A stretch of 64,000 nt of DNA from Chloranthus sessilifolius. Lineage: Eukaryota; Streptophyta; Magnoliopsida; Chloranthales; Chloranthaceae. The DNA is taken from the NCBI GenBank assembly GCA_021018995.1, contig CM037588.1, positions 96,632,765-96,696,764 of the forward strand. Reading direction: 5' to 3'. The translations under genes and the position numbers were made by a program. The notes beneath the pieces are model-generated. The model saw nothing but the letters and a program-made list of their open reading frames with translations, ran no database searches and was not told the origin of the DNA. This document shows positions 10,936-21,680 of the stretch, in pieces; within the stretch, counting starts at the first letter, position 1; every line of letters starts with the position of its first letter.

Positions 10936-12852
10936 GATTCAAATGATGCAGATTTGTAATTATAGTTAGTTAGGATTTCTTTTATTTCTAGGAACTATGT
11001 ACTTCATTTCACTTGCATTGTATATATTACTGCTTTATGAATGAAATTTTCCTTTTTGTATCTCTTGTTTGTGTTTTGATTGCTTCTCATTCTGTTGTAC
11101 TCTTTATTTTAATTGTGTGTTTTATTTATAAATATACCCTGCTGCCCATGTTCTTTATCTCTAAAACAGTGAGGACACTATTCCTCATAGGTTTGGGGGT
11201 GTGGCAGGGTATGCCAATGAAGTAGTTAACCTAAGTGCAGCAGAATCAAGTGAGTAAGATAGAAATAGAGCTAAGTCACCTAAGAAACTCTAAAAATGAG
11301 AAAATTTAAAATTTTTGCAGACCTTTTGGTATTAAAATCTTTTAAACTTTAACATTTTCATGAGGTGAACACCAAGAAAACTCATTTGTGTCAGCACTTA
11401 GTGAACCATTAAAGGGAGAAAAAGGTAATGACATGCCCATGAGTTCAGTGGAAGACCATACCTAGTGAGATTTGGGCCTACAGAAAAAAATTTCTCTTTG
11501 GGGAGTGTCTTTGCAATTCTTCTTGCTATAAGCGTTTATTTTCTCACTAGAAGTTAGGAATCTCCAAGTTGAAATAGCTGACAGTACTCATGACATTTAG
11601 GAAAGGATCAAGGCCTTCAGTTGGATAGTTTGAGCCTAAAGATACTAAACCTAGTAAACTGTCCTTGTGCATACACCTTTTGAGCCTTAAATTCTAGTTT
11701 TCTTCAAAATACACCAGAGTACTTGTACCTCAACCTATAGACCTCATTCAATCCTACCCTCACTTTGAGAATTCAGAAGGTAAAGGAGAAGAAGTTAGAA
11801 ATGGACAAGCTAGGGTCAACAGTTGATGAATGGGGAAGAAACACAAAAGGAGGACATCAGTGTAGCAGCTAAGATGAGGGTGGCATTTCAGAAAAATAAA
11901 AATAAAAAGAAAAGAAAATGTATCCAAAAGAAAAATAAAAACAAAAATAAATAAATAAATGTAATGAAAAGGGAGAGAGAGGAGTCAAGAGGAGATTTCA
12001 TTGGAAAAAGTAAAAAGAAGAGGAGAAGCTGGCCACTTCAAATCTGAAAATTACCCAAGAAGGTGAAATATATTGAATTCAAGAAGGTGAAGTCATGAAT
12101 CACCTCCTTCACCTGCTGATTTCTCACTTTTGCAACCTTTTCACCCTTCCATTCTTTATAACCTTCACCCATAAGCCACATTACAACCGAGTCATAAGAC
12201 CTTATTGATCCTAATTGGAATGAGTTTCTATGTGGAGATGAGGAGTTGTTTAATCTATGATAAGAAATAGTTAATAATGCCATAAATTAGGTGTCTTGCC
12301 TATGCTCATGCTTGCAGACCCATTTGACGCTGTAACTGCTCTTGAACTTGTGTAAAAATGAAAACCCTCAAATTCATTTGTGAGAGACTGTCCTAGTAAG
12401 CATTGGGTCTGATATTGAATGTATTGGGCATTATTTAAACCTAATTTTTGAAGTGATGGTAAGCTTAATACTGGCATACACTTATTATTTTTCTTGTTGC
12501 AAGCTGATTGGAAATGATATGCATGCATGTAAGAGTTTTTCATGATAAATTGTCTGTGCATTTCATGTGTTTAAAATTCCTCACATTTTGAAAAAAAATC
12601 AAGGGTGGACTGATACTCTGTTTAGTGAAAACTGATGTGATAATGTGTGCACTTTTGTTAACTATTTTTATTAAGAAGTTTGTGGGTATCTTTACTAAAA
12701 ACCCTCAAGAGACTTCACTCCACTAGGGATCACCTAGGGGTTTAAAAGGCTTGATGCATAAGCTAAATACATCCGTGCTCCCTACGAAAGTGACATTTAC
12801 ATTCCTAGAATAGTTGTTTAAATTTTGCTTCGCTCGAAGACTGGCAAAGATT
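10936..12852 (+). other. Element A 3' non-coding region
   Basis: A 1.9 kb stretch without a gene between the env-like region and the PPT. Its sequence follows the equivalent regions of elements D and E in order. It starts with GAGGACACTATTCCTCATAGG and an internal PPT-like word (11189-11204). A CCATAAGCCACATTACAACC block comes near 12170, and a highly conserved block lies at 12675-12760. A poly-A-rich stretch lies at 11890-11975. Confidence 0.7.
11189..11204 (+). promoter_or_regulatory. Internal PPT-like sequence of element A
   Basis: AGGTTTGGGGGTGTGG closely matches the true PPT at 12853-12865, 1.66 kb further on. Counterparts in the same relative place exist in elements D (52514) and E (21246, minus strand). 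Confidence 0.5.
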
Positions 12853-12865
12853 AGGTTTGGGTGTG
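12853..12865 (+). promoter_or_regulatory. Polypurine tract of element A
   Basis: AGGTTTGGGTGTG immediately before the LTR start TGTTATTC. It primes plus-strand DNA synthesis in LTR elements. Position and similarity to the D and E PPTs support the call. Confidence 0.75.
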
Positions 12866-13254
12866 TGTTATTCATTGAAAAGTACCACTTTTCACCTCTT
12901 CACTTAGCCTTTACTACACCTTGGAACTATCTAATAATCCTCTGTTTAGCATGTTTTGTATTTAGTAATAACAGTTACAGCTTAATACAAAGTCTAAGCT
13001 TTTGAAGCCAAAGAAGAAGAGTTTTAATGCTAAGATGTGGAGCTGATGCAAGAACAGAGAATAGACCTTGGTGGCATACACCATGGTGACCATATTGCAT
13101 GCCAAGGTAGACCCAGGAAGTCCAGCAGATGAGAAGAAGTTGGACCTAAGCAGAAGAGAAGGCTGCAGCAGAAGCATCTGCACTGCAGCAGAGGAGCAAA
13201 AGGCAGCCTCACGCAATCAAAAGTATTATCTCATGTACTTTAAATCTATAAAAG

Positions 13255-13555
13255 CTGCCTCGCGAACACCTCACAAAGTTAATACCTACAACACAAAGCA
13301 ACCTCGCAAGGCAACCTTGCACTGCTTACTGAAGAGGAGCTTCAAAAATTCCACTAGCGAGGTCCTCGCGAAGTTCAGGCATTTCACTTCCATTTTATGT
13401 CACGAAGCACTCGCATAGTAGCAGCTTCAGAAAGTCTATCATGCAGATCTCACAAGGCTCTTGCGCACTTCAGAGCCAATGCTAGTAACATGACAAGCCA
13501 AAGTAATCCGCACGAGCTGGGGATATTCACTGCAAAACAAGCCTCGCGAGGAGCA
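13255..13555 (+). repeat. U3 array of CTCGCGAG-type words in the A LTR
   Basis: About ten words such as GCCTCGCGAAC, CTCGCAAGGC, AGCGAGGTCCTCGCGAAG, ACTCGCATAG, CTCACAAGGC and GCCTCGCGAGG in 300 bp. They share a CTCGCGAG palindromic core and lie 0.2 kb upstream of the TATA box at 13767. Confidence 0.6.
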
Positions 13556-13766
13556 AAACCTGTAGACCCAGCCCCATAAAGCACAGGCTCCTGCTTTCTA
13601 TTTCCATACTCAGGGATACTTTGGTGATTTCCCCAGGTCTAGGGCACTCATCTCGAGGCCCTGATCTCTATGCACACATCCCAAGGCATCCAAGGGCGGT
13701 AACCAAGTCACGTCTACCATAAAATTAGGGATTCATCTCCTATTGGCCAAGGCATTAAGCACTAAG

Positions 13767-13774
13767 TATATAAG
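13767..13774 (+). promoter_or_regulatory. TATA box of the A LTR
   Basis: TATATAAG in the context CTAAGTATATAAGTTG, conserved in the C LTR (37282-37289, minus strand), with CCAAGG and TATTGGCC words just upstream. Confidence 0.65.
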
Positions 13775-13928
13775 TTGTAACTTAGCTAATTTTCATATCT
13801 TTCCTTCAACCTCTGTCAGCTGTGAGCTTTAACAGATTAGGGTTAGGGTTAGATCACCATCTTTTTCCCTTTTTCTTCTTCCTTAGCCCAGCACTTGCTG
13901 GCCATGATCTTTGTAAGCAATTAGGCAT

Positions 13929-15777
13929 TGTTGAGAACTAGAAAATACCATTTTCCACCCTTTAACCTAGGCCTTGATAGACCCTTGAGAGAACTAAATA
14001 AGTGTTTTAAGTGCTTGTGTTACAGCTAACAATAAAGGCAGGCTTAACTATGAAAGCAGCCTAAAAGTTCTAAAAAGATGATAAACCATGTTGATCCAAA
14101 GGAAGAAAGAGAAGGGACAACCTCACTAGCTGTCAAAATGCCTGAACTGAAGAGGCAAAGACCTAGTCTCAACCCAGAAAATAAATGTGGAGCAATTCGA
14201 ACAGAAGAATGCACTACAGAATGCTTTTCGAAAAGAGTCTGAACATTTCGAAAAGAACCTGAACTCTGCGAAAAGAACTAAGAGCTCCAGGCTTAGTTTT
14301 CGAAGAGCACCTGAACTCTTCGAAAGGATGTTTGACCTATTCGAAAAGAAGAGAACTCCTTGCGAACAGAACCTGAATTTTGTGAAAAGAGCTTCAGAAG
14401 TCACAGTACCTTACGAAAAGTTCCCTAAACTATGCGAAATGGTATTCTGGAGATTCCTAGCTTCTGCAAGGGTAATTCAGTAATCTTTTGCACGCGCCCC
14501 AATGCATTTAAAAACCTAGGGACATTTCAAAAGATTCTAAGCACAATGCGAAGGCATATTCCACCCCATGTGAGCACCCGAAGATGAAATCACTTGGCGG
14601 GAACTTCTGGAAGCTCTAACAGATTTTCAAATTGCATAACAGAATTGATGCTTCTGTCCCCTGATTGGCTGAACCAAATCAAGTAATTCTGATTAGCCAG
14701 AATAGATCTGGATCCTTGTGCTCGACTACCATTGGTTGATACAGATCTGAGTACTTCTGATTGGTCGATACGCATCTGAGCTAGACCTGGGGGAAACTAT
14801 AAATAGATGAACCATTTGCCCAATTTGGGGATCCATATTTTGAGTTTCATTTCTATTCCCCCATTTCCAAATCAGCTAGCTTGTCTTAAACCCCTGTAAT
14901 AGGCTAACTTTTAGTTGCAATTGAGAGCTGTGAGATACCTCTGTAATTCAAAAGAGAATTGTATTCAAGACTACAAATCTGAGAGTTGTTTAAGCTGTGC
15001 TCTGTAATTGTAGATGTGAATTTGAAAAGGTTGCTGTAAACCGTATGTTCTCAATTGGATTCGTGTTAAGGGTTCCCTCTGATCTCCTTATTGCACTAGA
15101 CTCCTTTAGATTTACTATTTTTCATGCAACTTCCCTTGATTCATTAACCCTATGGAAATTAGTGTTTGTAACCTAATCTCTCACAGCATTTGTAGTGATA
15201 TTTCTTGTTCTGAATTAAGGGTTGAGATTAAAGACTATTGGATGGTCTGTGGCCATTGAAGTGGACAGACCATAGCCATAAGCCTAAATCTAATCCTTGA
15301 GTTAGATTTATTTCTCTTGCATCTGTGCTTGTAGCCAGATGAAGATTGGATCATCCCTCATTTGACCTGCAGTCATTCTCATTGTGTTTCAAGGACCAAA
15401 TCAAAGTTAGATATTATTTCTCCATTTTTATAAGTTTACATCAAAATCCCCCCAACTCAGATCTGGATCATTTAGTTTAACTTTTACTTTTATCATTTAG
15501 TTAACGTGACAAATTCAACCTCCCATCTTATGTGCCTTGTAGATAGGATAAGAGGCCAAATTTGGTAGCTCAGATCTGGAGGTTTATCTTACATTTTAAA
15601 CAAATTCTCTGTGGACGATCTTTTACTCATTTACATTTAAAACTTGCTACAATTGGCCCTGATCTTGCAGGCTAATTCACTTCTCTCTGTGCTGATATTT
15701 CTTTATTATTTTTAACTTAGCATTTGCAAATCTGTTTTCAAAACACAAATAAATCATGCACACTAGAACCAGCAACA
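13929..15777 (+). mobile_element. Solo LTR B (Athila lineage, family of element E)
   Basis: Starts TGTTGAGAACTAGAAAATAC and ends AGCAACA. It is bounded on both sides by the 5-base duplication GGCAT (13924-13928 and 15778-15782). No internal region is present, so it is a solo LTR left by recombination between the two LTRs of a former element. Its start and order of words match the LTRs of element E. It carries its own word array (14220-14440, TTCGAAAAG type) and a TATA box at 14798 (TATAAATA). It is younger than element A, whose LTR it interrupts. Confidence 0.9.
14220..14440 (+). repeat. U3 array of TTCGAAAAG-type words in solo LTR B
   Basis: About ten words (TTTTCGAAAAGAG, ATTTCGAAAAGAAC, CTGCGAAAAGAAC, TTCGAAGAGC, CTTCGAAAGG, ATTCGAAAAG, TTGCGAACAG, TACGAAAAGTTC) in 220 bp, often followed by CCTGAAC. 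They share a TTCGAA palindromic core and lie about 0.4 kb upstream of the TATA box. Confidence 0.65.
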
Positions 15778-15782
15778 GGCAT

Positions 15783-17154
15783 AGTTTAATTCAGTTCTGT
15801 AATGGGTTATGTAAACTTTAGGATCAGTTGAGGGCTGTTCTGCACAAGGCTGCTGCCTTGAGGACTTTCATTGTAAGTATTGTTTAATCAATGAAATATT
15901 TGTTTTAATGCTTATTCAATTTGTTATTTTTTCTATGTGTCCATAGTATTCTTTGATCTATGCCATGCACATAGGATTTTACTGATTTGAAGCTCCCATG
16001 GAAGCTTGAGCTTGTAGCCCTGGGACCATGGTGGTAGCAACAATTTTCTTGTTCCATCTCCGACCTCTGTGACTTGGATAGCCTCTGTGAATAGCCTATG
16101 ACCATTTGAGTGGGCAGACAATAGCCCTAGGGTGATTCTAAGCCACAAATCTGAGATGGATTTTTATCCTCAGCACTTGAGCTTGTAGCCTTATGAGAGA
16201 TTGCTGCAGGAGCAAGCTCCCCTCTGTTTTGCATGACCATCATCAGATGTTAAATCTGATTTCTCTGTAGAGATTGCAGACTTGTAAGCTAAGTCGTTAT
16301 AGGCCTTTTGTAGCAATGACCAGTTGCATTTAAGTCCCCAAATAGCTTCTAAATAACTATTGTTTCCACTGGTATTTCAAGAGTTGTTTGCTCCTATGGA
16401 TGCCTGAGCTTATAGCCTGGCAAACATAGTGTCTGCAATGATCTTCATGTTCTGATTTGATTCATTGGTTGGAGGACATCTATTGGATAATCTGTGACGA
16501 TTCAAGTGGACAGGTTATAGCCTTAAGATCAATCCATTCCCTTGGATCAGATTGGTTTTCTAATTTAACCCATGTGGTTTGATCCTCTCTATTGGATAGC
16601 CTATGACCATTGAAGTGGACAAGTTATAGCCTTAAGAGACCAAGTAAAATGGCATGGGTTGATTTGGATCCTTCTACCTTACAAATGTGCTTGTGGCCAT
16701 CTGAAGGATTGCTGCAGAGACAGTTCTAGATCTGAGTTACATGACTTAAATAACCTTAGCTTATTTATCTACTTCCCATTAATTTTTATCTTTATTTTAA
16801 CACACACCATCATCACCTTCATAAACCCTTTCTTTAGGATAGAATTGCACTTTCTTTCTATTCTTTTAGTTTTAGTTTAGTGTAGTAGTGACACCCAACT
16901 CCCTTTCTCTTGGATTGCTAGATCTAGAGGCCTACTAAGACAACCCTTTTTGGGTCCTAGATCAATTTCTTTGTGGGACAAACTCTTACTTACTCAAAAC
17001 TTGCTACAACAGCCCTGTATCTTGCAGGCTGTGTGTATTTTAGACTTGTTGTTTTACCCATTTTGCACCTCTTCACTCTTGATTTGTTTTCTCCATTGTT
17101 TTTAAATAAAATAGCAGCAAGCATCTTGAAATATTTAACCAACAATGGTACACA
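15783..17154 (+). other. Continuation of the A LTR with repeated GGATAGCCT...GGACAGGTTATAGCC segments
   Basis: No gene. This is the transcribed part of the A LTR. A segment with TTGGATA-CTATGACCATT-AAGTGGACAG-TATAGCCTTAAG recurs near 16075, 16480 and 16590. A related segment recurs in LTRs B, C, D and E. It appears to be an old internal duplication shared by these LTR families. Confidence 0.55.
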
Positions 17155-17289
17155 AATGATAGTATTGAAACTTTTTATGCAGTGTCCTAATAGCACCCCA
17201 CTTCCAAGAATAGGCATTTATTGAGAATAATATAGAACTTGAAGGTGATAGTTGCTTATACCTTAGATTACTTCATTTGTTGTGTGAGC

Positions 17290-17758
17290 CTCACTTGTTG
17301 TGACAACATATGCTCGACCTCGTACAGTAGGTCGGGAAGATCTCTAAACAGTAGCTGAAGTCGTCTTTTCCATCTTTTCCTCGAGGCAATCCTTAATCAC
17401 ATGTCCCACCAGACCACACCTGAAACACGCGCATGTGTTTCTCCTGCATTCTTCGGTCTTGTGTGGCTTCCCACACCGTGAGCACCTCTGAGCTGGTGCG
17501 AAAGAACCCATGCGCAAGGTGTGTTACACCATCGAAGGCTAGGTTGTGGTCGAGTTCAGAGGTCGAAAGGACCTAGTAGGTGCGGGCGTAGTAGGTCTCG
17601 AGTAAGCAGTCCATGCCGACTGTGGTGGTGAGGCATCGAGAATCATGATTTCTTGCTCAGTTGCCCTTGGGAATATGATTGGATTTGGCCCATCCTATTC
17701 TTACTCTGCTGCTCCCTCCTCTTATACATGTTGTCAATGTCTTTTTCTGCTATGAGGG
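17290..17758 (-). pseudogene. Chromovirus gag F, C-terminal part with zinc knuckle (left of E)
   Basis: On the minus strand a CCHC zinc knuckle of the form CX2CX4HX4C (CFRCGLVGHVIKDC) can be read near 17395-17440, preceded by a cysteine-rich approach. The sequence toward 17758 matches the second gag fragment at 29911-30100. It is the left half of a gag gene split by element E at a GAGGG target. Gag coats the element RNA in virus-like particles. Fossil, broken. Confidence 0.75.
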
Positions 17759-19641
17759 TGTTGTTGCTCCAAGTGTGCCATAATTGTGTGCATTATGAAT
17801 CAAAAATTAAAGAATTAAAGAATGCTAGGTTATATGGATGTTAACTTATGAAGATATCAGCACATTGGGGCTAACACTGGCCTGCAAGATCAGGGCCAAT
17901 TGTAGCAAGTTTTAAAAGTAAGTATTTCAAGATCGTCCATAGAGAATTTTGTCTAAACTGAGAGATAAACCTCCAGATCTGTGCTACCAGATCTGGCTCT
18001 ATAATTATCTAAAAAAAAGAATAGATAAAAGAGAGTGTTGGATTGTGTCACATTTAACTATAAGCAAATAAAGAAAAGAACTAACTACATGATCCAGATC
18101 CGAGTTGGGGAGATGTTTAAAATAAGACAAATGCAGAAATAATAGCTTCATGTACTTTAGCCTCTCGAATTTTAATGGAAAATCAGAGTTCAACAGTAGC
18201 AGATTCAATCTTCATCCGCTACCAAAGACAGATGTAAGAGAAATAAATCCGAATTAAGGAATAGGTTTAGACTTATGGCTATGATCACTTAAATGGTCAG
18301 ATCATCCAATAGTTGTGGCCTATTCTTTAGTTCGAACATGAACATCCTTGTAAATCCGCTAGAATTAGGTTACCAACGCTAATTCGAGGGTGATGAATTA
18401 AGGGAAGTTGCATGCGGATGAGTGAATCTAAAGAAGTCTAATGCACTAAGGTGAACATTCGAACCCTGACATGACTCCAATGGAGAAGACACAAATTACA
18501 GCAACCTTTTAAAATCCAAAATTACAATTACAGAGCACGGCTTCTTAGAGAGCCCTCAGACTTACAGTCTGAGCTTCTTAGAGAGCCCTCAGACTTACAG
18601 TCTTGAATCCGAACTTGGAAGTACAAATCACTCACAATGGCTCTCAAAGGTAAACTACAAGAAGGGATTACAGGGGGTTCAGATAAGCTATCTGACCGGA
18701 ATGAGGGAAACAGAGATGAAAACTCTAAAATCTGGATGCCCAATTTGGGCGAATGGCTTCTCTATTTATACTTTTTCCTCCATCCTACGCATGGCTGGAT
18801 TGACCAATCAGGAATGCTTTAGATCTGGATTGCCCAATGAGGTTTGAGCACGGGGATCCAGATCTGTTTTGGCCAATGGAAATGCTCTGATCCGTTCGCC
18901 AATCGTGCCGAAGCATCAATTCTTATGGGTTTGAAATTCTGTTTGAGCTTACGGAAGTTCCCGCTGTAATTTAACTTTGGGCGCTCACATGGGTTGGAAT
19001 ATGCCTTGGATCTTGATTGGAACCTTCGGAATGTTCCCGGTCTTTTGATTGCATTAGCGTGCAAAGTTTCTGAAATACCCTTCGACGACGCTGCAAATCC
19101 CGAATACCTTTTCGCAGAGTTCGGGGGCCTTTTCGACAGCTTCAATGACTTCAAGCTCGCAAAGTTCAATCTTCTTTTCGAGGAGTTCAGATGCTCTTCG
19201 AAAGCTACACCTGGAGTTTTAGTCCTTTTCGCAGAGTTTAGGGGCCTTTTCGCAAAGTTCGATGACTTCTGAAGCTCTCAGCAAAGTTCAATCTTCTTTT
19301 CAAGGAGTGTTTTCTTCTTCGCAAAGTTCAAGGTTCTTTGAAAAGTGCAAGTTCTTCTTGAAAAGAACTTTGTAGTGCATTTCTCTGCTGAATGTTCCTC
19401 GCTTCTCTTCGGTCTTTGCCTCTTCTATTTAGACCTTTCCACAACGGTGATGAGGTTGTTTCTTCACTTCCTTCCTTTGGTGACATGGATTGTCATCTTT
19501 TGGCACTTTTGAGTTGCTTTTATGGTTAAGCGTGTCTTTATTGTTAATGCAACATAGGCACTTAAAATACTTATTTAGTTCTCTCAAGGGTCTATCAAGG
19601 CCCAGTTAAGGGGTGAAAATGGTATTTTCAGGTTCTCAACA
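17759..19641 (-). repeat. 3' LTR of element E
   Basis: In element sense it runs from TGTTGAGAACCTGAAAATAC to GAGCAACAACA. It contains a TATA box (TATAAATA, 18763-18770 on the minus strand), a 33-bp tandem duplication (18541-18604) shared with the other LTR, and a word array at 19078-19375. It is bounded by the target duplication on the left and the PPT on the right. Confidence 0.9.
19078..19375 (-). repeat. U3 array of TTCGCAAAGTTC-type words, 3' LTR of E
   Basis: As printed on the plus strand the words are TTTTCGCAGAGTTC, CTTTTCGACAGC, CTCGCAAAGTTC, TTTTCGAGGAGTTC, CTCTTCGAAAGC and TTCGCAAAGTTC, around ten in 300 bp. A unit of about 124 bp containing them is duplicated in tandem, clearest in the other LTR (28441-28640). 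Confidence 0.65.
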
Positions 19642-19655
19642 CACCCCTTAAACCT
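19642..19655 (-). promoter_or_regulatory. Polypurine tract of element E
   Basis: Read on the minus strand AGGTTTAAGGGGTG, directly adjoining the LTR start TGTTGAG. It corresponds to the PPTs of A and D. Confidence 0.75.
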
Positions 19656-21280
19656 AAGCTTTGCTAGTCCTGAGCAAAGACAAAATTTAAAAATAGAATG
19701 AAAAGCCATTTTTGTAGGGAGCACAGTTGCATTTAGCATATGCAACAAGCCTTTTAAACCCCTAGGTGATCCCTAGAGGAGGAGTGAAGTCTCCTGAGGG
19801 TTTTCAGTGAAGGTACCCACAAACTTCTCCATGGGACAGTTGGCATTAGTGCACTATCATCCCATGAGCAATCAAAGATCAAAATTAGTTACTCTTGAAT
19901 CAATGTTTAAACAGAAATTTAGGTTTATTGTTTGCAAGGGGATTTCAACATTTATAAACCTTATGAATGTTTCACTCTTTCCAATCTGTGAGCAGCCATA
20001 GAAATCATGCAAATGTGTCGAGAGGTTCATCATTTGAATAAAAATTAGGTTATAAGTCATACTTAATGTGCTCAAGTTCCAACCCAAACACTTACCAGGG
20101 TGTACTCTCATCAAGATTTTTGTTGAAGGGTTCATTTTCACTCAAGCTCAAGAGCAGTTACATCTCCCAAATGGATTTGTAAGCATGAGCATAGGCATGA
20201 TTCTCAGGTGCTGGCATCCTTGACATCTCCTCACCATAGATTGGGAAACTGCTTATCTCCACATGACAGTTCACTCAACTTTGGATCACAAGGACTTTTA
20301 GGCTGGGTTTGTTGTATGGCTCGTGGAGTGAGGTTTCAGGGATAGGAAGGTTGAACAGGTGTTTGGATTTTTGAGAAGTCAGGAATTGAAGGAGGTGGTT
20401 CATGACTCCACCTTCTTGAGTTTAGCTTCTTTTGAGATTCTCGTGTTCAAAGTACTCAGTTCTTCTTCCTTTGATCTTGAATTTTCAACATAAAGTTCCC
20501 CTTTTTGCCTTTTTTTTTGCTTGCTTCTTTTTCACATTGTTTTTCTTTTACTTTCTCACCACCATTGCCCATTTTGAGGTATTTCTTCTTCATTTATTTT
20601 GATATTTGCCCAAAATGTTCCATCTTTACTTCTTTCTCCTTTAACTCTGAATTCTCAAGGTGAGGAAGGTCAATTGGTTCCATTGGTTCTGTGCAAGAAA
20701 ATGGGTGTTTTGATGAAGCATTGTAGGATTTATAGCTCAATTGGGGTACAAACAAGGCGAGATCTTTCTTGGTTGGTTACATTAAGCTCAATTTGTCCAA
20801 AGAAGGCCTTGATCTTTTCCTCGATTTCATGAATGCTGTTGCTTGTTTTGATTTGGAGTTTCCTAATTTCTAGTGGATCTAATGCCTCAGCCAGTCCTTT
20901 GAATCAGAAAAGGGTTGTCTCAGTCACTCTTCAATAGAGATGGAAAACATATAGGCTCAATTCTCACTGGTTATGGTTTTTCCTTGAGCTTTTAAGTATA
21001 TCTTTACCTTTTTCTTCTGTGGACTTGCTATGTGCTAATACAAGTGTATTTTCCTGGTGTTAACATCATGGAAATGTGGAATATTGTAGGGTTTAGAATG
21101 GCTAAATTCTTGCAAAGAAAATTTTAAATTTTCCACATTGTCATGATTCTTAAGTAAATTGATTCATTTCCTGATTACTTTGGTGATTGTGATGTCCTTA
21201 TGCTAATTATCCCATGGGCAGACACATTTGCCCATACCCCAAACCTATGGGGAACAGTGTCCTCATTGGTTCAAAGGTGG
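19656..21280 (-). other. Element E 3' non-coding region
   Basis: A 1.6 kb stretch without a gene. It is the counterpart of 10936-12852 (A) and 52336-54128 (D). It holds the conserved PPT-proximal block (19750-19830) and an internal PPT-like word at 21231-21246 next to the GGAACAGTGTCCTC motif that is the counterpart of the GAGGACAC motif of A and D. Confidence 0.65.
21231..21246 (-). promoter_or_regulatory. Internal PPT-like sequence of element E
   Basis: On the minus strand AGGTTTGGGGTATGGG, 1.59 kb upstream of the true PPT in element sense. It matches the equivalents in A and D in sequence and relative place. Confidence 0.5.
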
Positions 21281-21680
21281 CATGGTCACATTATACCTAG
21301 GAAAATTGAAACAAGGCACAAAATCGAGAAAGTGTAGTTCGAAAGCCGAGCTTCAAGATGTCTATTTGAAATGGATTTGGCTCGGAAAAGATCTTTTCGC
21401 AAAGGACTTCTCCCCATATTTTCTATTCGAAAAGGAAATTTTAACTATTCGAGCGAACATGGTTCTTTTCGAGTAGTTCATTACTGACTCCGTAATCAAT
21501 TGAATAGAACTTTGAACTTTCAAAAGTACTTTTACTTTGCGATTTGAACTTTGAAGTGTATTTACACTATGCGACAAGAAAAATAGCGAAGCAAAAAATC
21601 GGAAAAACAATGTTGTACAAACATATTATACACTTTTCTACCATCGATTTTTTGGAGATTCATGATGATAGGTGGGCAAC
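21281..21680 (-). promoter_or_regulatory. Element E post-pol leader with TTCGAAAAG-type words
   Basis: Between the end of pol and the 3' non-coding region, words such as GTTCGAAAGC, CTTTTCGCAAAGG, TATTCGAAAAGG, TATTCGAGCGAAC, CTTTTCGAG and TTTGCGATTTGAAC appear (21335-21600). These are the words of this family's own U3. A TATAAT-like box follows in element sense near 21292. The env-like gene expected next is not recognisable. Confidence 0.5.

Larger units (their letters stand above)
4797..17154 (+). mobile_element. Athila-lineage Ty3/gypsy element A, truncated at its 5' side
   Basis: Parts in order: end of reverse transcriptase, RNase H, integrase, a leader with CTCGCGAG-type words, an env-like gene with a proline-rich second half, a 1.6 kb 3' non-coding region, a PPT and a 3' LTR that begins TGTTATTC and ends near 17154. 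The 5' LTR, gag, protease and most of RT are absent. Athila is assigned from the integrase tail, the env-like gene placed after pol and the similarity to elements C and D, which have the Asp-type primer site. Broken fossil with several breaks besides the truncation. Its 3' LTR is interrupted by the later solo LTR B. Confidence 0.88.
12866..17154 (+). repeat. 3' LTR of element A, split by solo LTR B
   Basis: Starts TGTTATTCATTGAAAAGTAC, like the LTR of C. It runs to 13923, is interrupted by solo LTR B and its duplicated GGCAT, and resumes at 15783. The end is placed near 17154 (TACACA) because the last part aligns with the terminal part of the C LTR, including the TTGCTACAACAGCCCTG and CTTGCAGGCT words. 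LTR length without the insertion is about 2.4 kb. The exact end is uncertain by tens of bases. Confidence 0.7.

Noticed and set aside
13838-13860. Telomere-like GATTAGGGTTAGGGTTAG, with a reverse counterpart CCCTAACCCTAACCCTAG at 37195
   Set aside because: Only two to three units, the units are six bases and not the usual plant seven, and both copies lie at the same place inside the A and C LTRs, so they are LTR family sequence and not an interstitial telomere.
17395-17440. Host CCHC zinc-finger gene on the minus strand
   Set aside because: The knuckle belongs to a chromovirus gag whose other half lies across element E and whose duplicate is at 29911-30525.
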